From: Pogonophryne albipinna
Lineage: Eukaryota; Chordata; Actinopteri; Perciformes; Artedidraconidae
DNA: 64,000 bases
Direction of reading: 5' to 3'
Assembly (NCBI GenBank): GCA_028583405.1
Contig: CM053264.1
Span: 11,672,287 to 11,736,286 of the forward strand
The notes beneath the pieces were generated by a model. That model saw only the letters and a program-made list of their open reading frames with translations. It was not told the origin of the DNA and made no database searches. The position numbers were made by a program, and so were the translations under genes. This document shows, piece after piece, positions 59,427-64,000 of this stretch (positions are counted from its first letter, which is position 1; each line of letters begins with the position of its first letter).

Positions 59427-60843
59427 TTTATTCACAGACAAATGGGCAAAATAAATAGACAGGGGTGATTCTTCTCATTGTAACTACTGCTATATCCTTC
59501 ATCACCATCACATTTAAACACACTTCAGTCACTTTCAGTTAAATACATAAGTTAATAATTGACATACTGTATTACATAGCTTGCATACGTGTTGTTTCTT
59601 ATTTAATCAACATATCCTGGTGACATTTAAAGCCTTATAAATATTTAAAGCAAAGGACATTTTTTTCTCCACAAGGCAGGTCTCCTGACGTTACAGCGTG
59701 ATCAACAAGGTCCAGTAGAAAATAAGTAGTGTTACAAATCAAAACCAGGCGATAAGAGTAAATACACAATCACAAATATAAAAAAATCATTCTAGTCAGT
59801 TTCATATTGACATCATAAAAATCAAGAACATTTTCCAGTGTTGTATTGCTTGGACTTCGGTCTTGAAGCAGAGAGAGAAACGAGCCGACTCTCCGTTTGT
59901 TTCACAGATAAACTTAAAATTAACTTTGATTGTTTCTGTCTTACAAGGCTCTCTTTTCCTACGCAGATACATACCTCAGAATTACTTCAGTGCAGTACTT
60001 GATTGTTACTTTCTGATCATCATTATATAGACGTCCACAATAGGTCCATACGTTTCGAACAAGTTAAACACATTTTAAACCCAAAGTCCTGACTTCTTTT
60101 ACACGTAAAACATATTCCAAGAAGTGGAAGAACAGCAGAATAACAGAGCCTCTGTTTGTGTCCATGTCGCTGGGTTTAAAAACTTAGTAAAATACAAACC
60201 TTAAAAATAAAAACACCAGGAATGTGCATATCCAGTGAAGCAATGCAGTGGATCCCTAACATATAATTGTAGTCGGTTGCAAAAAGCATAATTTTAACAA
60301 CAATAAAAAAACCTTAATCTCATCCTGTCAGTTACAGGTGCTGGTAAATGTAGTGTTATTTTAAAATGTAGTACCCCCCCCTACGATGTTTAATTAATAT
60401 AAGAAAGAAACCAGCTTTATAGTTAGTCAGAATCAAGAGCATATATCATAAAACATTTTAAATTGAAATGAAATGCCAATGAAATGAGGAGTGTGGTTTT
60501 AATCTGTGAAATGAATAAACCCACGTAGCGTTATTATACTGTATGGTGAGATGTCCGACTTAATATCAAATCAGCACAAGAGGAATTCAAGATAAATACA
60601 CAAGTAGATAATAAAAAGGTTTGTTTGTCAGTGCTCCAAAAAAGGCTGTTTAAAAAGAGTGGGACAGGAAGTGATGTCATCGTGCCTACCAGCTAATTTG
60701 GCTTCACAGCTTTACGGTCAGTGAGGATGGCTTTGCTGATTTTTCTGGCAGACTTTTTCTCTCTTGGTCCACAGTTTGGTACAAAGGTCACTGTGAAGGT
60801 CATAACAGGTTTTAAGGAAAGGTCATTTTAGAGTCTGTGACGA
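59427..60843 (-). other. Probable arhgef7 3' UTR
   Basis: Sequence downstream of the long-isoform stop. A minus-strand AATAAA lies at 59427-59432, a plausible polyadenylation signal giving a 3' UTR of about 1.4 kb. No stop-free frame or repeat interrupts it. The true end is unknown. Confidence 0.45.
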
Positions 60844-60966
60844 TCAGAGGTTTGTCTCGTCCCAGGTCGGGTCGTCCATGCTCTTCAGGACTCTCCGCAC
60901 GACTTTCTCCAGCTCCTTCCTCGCTCGCTGCTCCTCCTCCAGCGTCCTCTTCATCCTCTTGTTGTC
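60844..60966 (-). CDS. arhgef7: arhgef7 (beta-PIX) terminal coding exon, long isoform
   Basis: Acceptor CTCCTGCAG, then 40 codons opening DNKRMKRTLEEEQRARKELE and ending DDPTWDETNL, stop TGA at 60844-60846. Beta-PIX is a Rac1/Cdc42 guanine-nucleotide exchange factor and GIT/PAK scaffold at focal adhesions and synapses. This exon supplies the second half of the coiled coil used for oligomerisation and the C-terminal PDZ ligand (Thr-Asn-Leu) bound by Shank and Scribble. The WDETNL end identifies ARHGEF7, as alpha-PIX (ARHGEF6) lacks it. Phase 0 with the preceding exon. Confidence 0.95.
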   Translation of the reverse strand, partial: DNKRMKRTLEEEQRARKELEKVVRRVLKSMDDPTWDETNL

Positions 60967-61365
60967 CTGCAGGAGGGAGACAGAAAACGAGTAAATATTT
61001 AAGGCTATTTCTTTGGCATCAATAGTAACTTTTAGCATCTATTTATGAACACACAGTTAAATCCAAATGTTTGTAGTTTTGTATATTTAAATGTTGAAGT
61101 CTGTCAAGTGTGTAAATATGAACAATGACATTTAATTTGATTATTGCAGTGCATTATCATTGCTGCTACCTCTGCTTGTGTCTATTTGTATTACTGCAGT
61201 GAGAGATGCATTTTCCTAAACACCTCGTGGAATCACCTTTAAATAAAACCTTTTATGCACACTTGGACCTAGTTTGAACCTTATAAAAAGAGACAATTGA
61301 ACAGTAAATGGATAATAATGAGGGTTAGTATAGTAATACATGTTTTTAAAAAGCTGCAGACTCAC

Positions 61366-61420
61366 CTGTTTGAGTCCCTGGACCTCGTCTTTCAGGCTGT
61401 ACACCGTGTCCACCAGACTC
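61366..61420 (-). CDS. arhgef7: arhgef7 coiled-coil exon
   Basis: A 55-bp exon with acceptor TTCCTGCAG and donor CAG|GTGAGT. Its first base completes an Arg codon begun in the 61.8-kb exon, then it reads SLVDTVYSLKDEVQGLKQ, the first heptads of the C-terminal coiled coil. Heptad positions are hydrophobic (Leu, Val, Val, Leu, Val, Leu). It joins in phase 0 to DNKRMKR in the terminal exon. Confidence 0.94.
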
Positions 61421-61750
61421 CTGCAGGAACACAACAAGCTTTACTTTAACATATTCAAAACAATGTTTGTGTCTCTGCGGCTTTCTCATATATTGTGTGT
61501 GTGTAATTTGTCTTCTGACACTTGGTCACTGGTACATGCTATGAATGTTTTATTTGATATCTGGTATACTGTTGTAATCAGATTTATGTTTTCAGTATCC
61601 ACCATTTTCCATATTTGTGTTTTGCATCCTTTTTTGATTCTGCAGCAGTTCTTTGTCGCTCAAGGGGATGCTTTTAAAGCCCACCATATCTATGTTAGCA
61701 AACAGTAAGTATGTTGTGCATAAAAACACAGCTTCATCCCTAGTTCTCAC

Positions 61751-61847
61751 CTCTCCTCCACCACAGTTTGTCCGTTGCTCCTGGTCTCCTCCACTATAAT
61801 CTTCTCTTCCTCCGGGAACAACATGTGTACATCCTTCCTGCTGGACC
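61751..61847 (-). CDS. arhgef7: arhgef7 exon before the coiled coil
   Basis: A 97-bp exon. Its first two bases complete the codon opened by A at the end of the GIT-binding exon. It then reads [20 protein letters not shown] and [11 protein letters not shown], and the last two bases AG join G of the next exon to give Arg. The [10 protein letters not shown]...SNGQT signature is characteristic of PIX proteins. Acceptor AATCAG, donor GTGAGAAC. Used in the isoform that continues into the coiled coil, mutually exclusive with the terminal exon at 62036-62223 because both accept the same phase. Confidence 0.93.
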
Positions 61848-62035
61848 CTGATTGAACATTGACAGGGTAAGCTATTAAAACACATACACAAAAACAAACA
61901 CATAAACTCTACTATGGGATATTTGCTTGATGAAGCTACTGTATACTCTTGAAGATGCACACAGGTTCAAACACAAAGACACGAACACACAGCAGGTGAA
62001 AGGTTGGGGAAGATCTATAGTAGTTTGTCAGCATG

Positions 62036-62223
62036 TCAGTGGTTTTGCGACACCGATATCTTACGAGAAAATGAGGCAGTCCTGTAACTATGGGCGTTCC
62101 AGAGACTGTCATAATCCGAGTCTTCTGATTGGTCAGAACAAGGCGGGTTGCCGGGGATACCAGCGACGGTGAGGCTGGTGTCCGCGAGCACATGGTTGTG
62201 CATGAGGTCAGTCCCTTGCCAGG
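62036..62223 (-). CDS. arhgef7: arhgef7 alternative terminal exon (short-tail isoform)
   Basis: Acceptor ATGGTACAG|CC. With the preceding A it reads T-WQGTDLMHNHVLADTSLTVA, then CSDQSEDSDYDSLWNAHSYR and TASFSRKISVSQNH, stop TGA at 62036-62038. WQGTDLMHNHVLAD and SEDSDYDS-W-AHSYR match the alternative C-terminus known for mammalian beta-PIX 'b' isoforms, which lack the coiled coil and PDZ ligand. The Asp/Ser-rich SEDSDYDS could be a phosphorylation cluster (inference). The middle segment is shorter and different from the mammalian one. Confidence 0.9.
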
Positions 62224-62571
62224 CTGTACCATAACGTAACCAGCGAAGGATGGGGTTGGAACAAACCAAATGTCATGTTGGGGGGGATAAGGGGAGGAGG
62301 ATAAACCATATTGGATAAAGGAGAGGGTTTGGGGTAAACCAAATGCAACCACAAATGAAAGGAGAACAGATTATTGGGGATGAAGGATTTAAAAACAATA
62401 GTTTCAGAAATAAAGAAAAACAAAAAACAAACATATGGAGGAAGTAATTAGGTCAGGTAATCAGAGGAAGGGAAGACATAAGAAGAGAGGAGAGAGAAAA
62501 CATTGTTAGAGCTGACAGCAGAGAACAAACGGTGGTTAGCAATCAAACAGATAGCAGTGTGAGAGTATGCC

Positions 62572-62679
<108 letters not shown>

Positions 62680-62682
62680 CAC

Positions 62683-62772
62683 TGGAGTTGAGGGTGGCTC
62701 GTGTCTTGGCGCTGGTGCAGTAAGCTTCGATGACCTTCAGGATCTGAGCGTCCTCCTCTAGAGCTGCTGTAC
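62683..62772 (-). CDS. arhgef7: arhgef7 GIT-binding exon
   Basis: A 90-bp exon with acceptor TCTCTCAG and donor CTCCA|GTGAGC. After completing a Ser codon it reads TAALEEDAQILKVIEAYCTS and AKTRATLNS. In beta-PIX this helix lies in the GIT-binding region that recruits GIT1/GIT2. It ends with a single base (A) that can be joined either to GG of the coiled-coil path or to CC of the short-tail exon, and both keep the frame. A near-identical orphan copy lies at 57363-57452. Confidence 0.95.
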
Positions 62773-62934
62773 CTGAGAGACAGAAGGACAGGTGAGACGA
62801 TGGAGAAAAGACAGTGTTAATGTCCCTTAAATACTCCATACACAGCTGTAACTGTAACAACTCAACAGGGAGGAATATATTAAGGATGTTTTGTGGATTC
62901 TTTTAAGGTAACACAAAGCCTGTGTAGACGGCAG

Positions 62935-63003
62935 TATCATATTGCACCCAGAAACATTTGTTTCCATCGTGAGAATTTAGTATTTATTCCGTTGCATACT
63001 CAC
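62935..63003 (-). other. arhgef7 intron segment
   Basis: The remaining intron between the GIT-binding exon and the basic exon. Here the similarity to the 57-kb duplicate ends. Confidence 0.7.
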
Positions 63004-63097
63004 TTTTTCTGACAGTGAAGTCCTCCTCTGAAGGTTTCCTCTCCGGCTTCCTCTTAGGGAGCAGCTTCTTCATGTTCTTAGGACTCTTACTCATATC
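63004..63097 (-). CDS. arhgef7: arhgef7 basic linker exon
   Basis: A 94-bp exon, acceptor GTTTGTAG, reading [20 protein letters not shown] and [11 protein letters not shown] plus one base, donor A|GTGAGT. This highly basic segment ([12 protein letters not shown]) is diagnostic of PIX family proteins and precedes the GIT-binding helix. Phase 0 start, phase 1 end, consistent with its neighbours. Confidence 0.95.
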
Positions 63098-63199
63098 CTA
63101 CAAACAAAAACATAGACAAATGTAACACAAAAGGACCCAGAGATGTATAAATATTCCGACTTTTAACAACACATTTGTATATACGCCAGTGTACAGCAC

Positions 63200-63424
63200 C
63201 TCCTTGGAGCAGAGAGCAGCTGAGGGTCTGAGTGGAGGAGCAGGGCGGAGGCAGCTCAGGCTCCAGGGTTTGGGGGTACTCGGCGGCTCCAGGGGCCCCC
63301 ACATCAGGCTGCTGTTGAGGTTCATCCCAAATGAAGGGGGATGGGGAAGGGTGTGGTAGTTGTGTCCGACGCTTCCTCCACGAGACTCCGAGTGTCTGGA
63401 GGGAGTGGCGGGAAGAGAGGACAG
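63200..63424 (-). CDS. arhgef7: arhgef7 proline-rich exon
   Basis: A 225-bp exon (75 codons, phase 0-0), acceptor TCGTCTCCCAG, donor GAG|GTGCTG. The N-terminal part is Ser/Pro/His-rich ([33 protein letters not shown]) and variable between species. The C-terminal part, [20 protein letters not shown] and [14 protein letters not shown], is the conserved PIX signature after the PH domain. Longer frames on this strand in the other two phases are shadows. Confidence 0.93.
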
Positions 63425-63535
63425 CTGGGAGACGAAATTGAGAGGTTATAGAATATAGGAACATATGGCACGTTGGTGTTAATTTACAACTGTGGTGAAA
63501 CAGGAAATAGAAAGATACTGTTAATGGAGACTCAC

Positions 63536-63672
63536 TGTGTGACAGACGGACTGATGCTTGAGCGAGTTAGTGTGTGAGGCAGGAGTGTGTGTGTGTTTGG
63601 TGAGGAGGTCCAGCCAGTCCTGAAGTTCGCGCTGAGTGTTACACGCCACCTGCATCCGATCACCCTGAGCAC
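63536..63672 (-). CDS. arhgef7: arhgef7 exon, end of PH domain
   Basis: A 137-bp exon, acceptor TTGTTCAG, donor CACACA|GTGAGT. After completing Gly it reads AQGDRMQVACNTQRELQDWL and DLLTKHTHTPASH. The CN-Q-EL-DWL pattern is the C-terminal PH-domain helix with its invariant Trp. The following His/Thr/Ser-rich stretch begins the linker. The internal ACACACAC in the coding sequence gives the HTHT stretch. Confidence 0.93.
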
Positions 63673-63862
63673 CTGAACAATAATAACACACAAAAACAAA
63701 TGTTAAAATGTACAGACAAACAGGCAGTGGTCATAAGTGAAAACACGCTCAAATTAGACTGATCTTGTCTTATCCCGTTTGTCTCAAAATACTGTATTTT
63801 GCATGAATATTGAACTGGTCTAAAGTCTTAGGTGCATGAGCAGAATGAGAGAAAGGGCTGAC

Positions 63863-63941
63863 CGGAGATTTCAAAAGCATTCTTCAGGTTTTCTCCGTCT
63901 TCTATTCTGGAGATGAGCATCCCTGACAGTGACATCTTCCC
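63863..63941 (-). CDS. arhgef7: arhgef7 PH-domain exon
   Basis: A 79-bp exon, acceptor TTCTATAG, donor CCG|GTCAGC. It reads GKMSLSGMLISRIEDGENLK and NAFEIS plus one base, which joins GT of the next exon to give Gly (FEISG). This is the middle of the PH domain that follows the Dbl-homology catalytic domain. The DH, SH3 and CH regions lie beyond the right edge of the window. Confidence 0.93.
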
Positions 63942-64000
63942 CTATAGAAACACACAATGTGTTAAACCACATGTTGTATGCTTTTAGACATCATTAAGGT

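Noticed and set aside
63087..63464. 125-codon minus frame over the arhgef7 proline-rich exon
   Set aside because: Wrong phase. The phase that joins neighbouring exons gives the conserved PIX signature instead.

Overview
This is vertebrate nuclear DNA, almost certainly from a percomorph-type teleost. The evidence is GT-AG introns, a recognisable vertebrate gene (arhgef7, beta-PIX), fish-type hAT, Tc1, L2-like and SINE relics, and extraordinarily long (AC)n/(GT)n tracts. Summing the larger dinucleotide arrays by eye gives about 3.8 kb, roughly 6% of the window. Nearly all long open frames in the window are poly(Cys-Val) or poly(Thr-His) readings through these arrays and are not genes.

Layout. 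From 1 to about 57 kb I find no multi-exon gene. The stretch looks like a gene desert carrying (i) dinucleotide arrays, (ii) many mobile-element relics and (iii) blocks that look like conserved developmental regulatory DNA (homeodomain-, SOX- and RFX-like motif clusters). In mammals the flank of ARHGEF7 is a desert leading towards SOX1, so this may be the equivalent region, but that is inference. Elements with readable boundaries include three hAT copies with perfect 8-bp target duplications (8174-9554, 27709-29402, 34422-35400), a GATCG-rich hAT family in two inverted copies (29587-30339 and 44162-44744), and two hAT pieces embedded in microsatellite (37304-38324 and 38390-38765). There is also a Tc1 element with an internally deleted transposase (22645-23580), a pair of inverted TTAA-flanked MITEs on either side of it, an L2-like LINE 3' end (5938-6917), and a three-layer nest in which a tRNA-derived SINE sits in a LINE that sits in a long-TIR transposon (25124-26409). 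One isolated exon-like block at 42773-42940 has good splice sites and 56 open codons but no recognised family.

From about 59.4 kb to the right edge lies the 3' half of arhgef7 on the minus strand. Going 5' to 3' it comprises the end of the PH domain (63.9 and 63.6 kb), a proline-rich linker (63.3 kb), a basic segment (63.05 kb), the GIT-binding exon (62.7 kb), then two alternative 3' ends. One is a terminal exon at 62036-62223. The other is three exons (61.8, 61.4, 60.9 kb) encoding the coiled coil and the C-terminal PDZ ligand ending DETNL. All phases join cleanly.

Most interesting structures: a second, about 98% identical copy of the arhgef7 GIT-binding exon lying downstream of the gene's last exon (57363-57452); a fold-back duplication at 4.7/10.3 kb in which the left side of an (AC)n array is copied directly and the right side is copied inverted; the nested TE with SINE/LINE tail sharing; and repeated adjacency of hAT elements to long CA/GT arrays.
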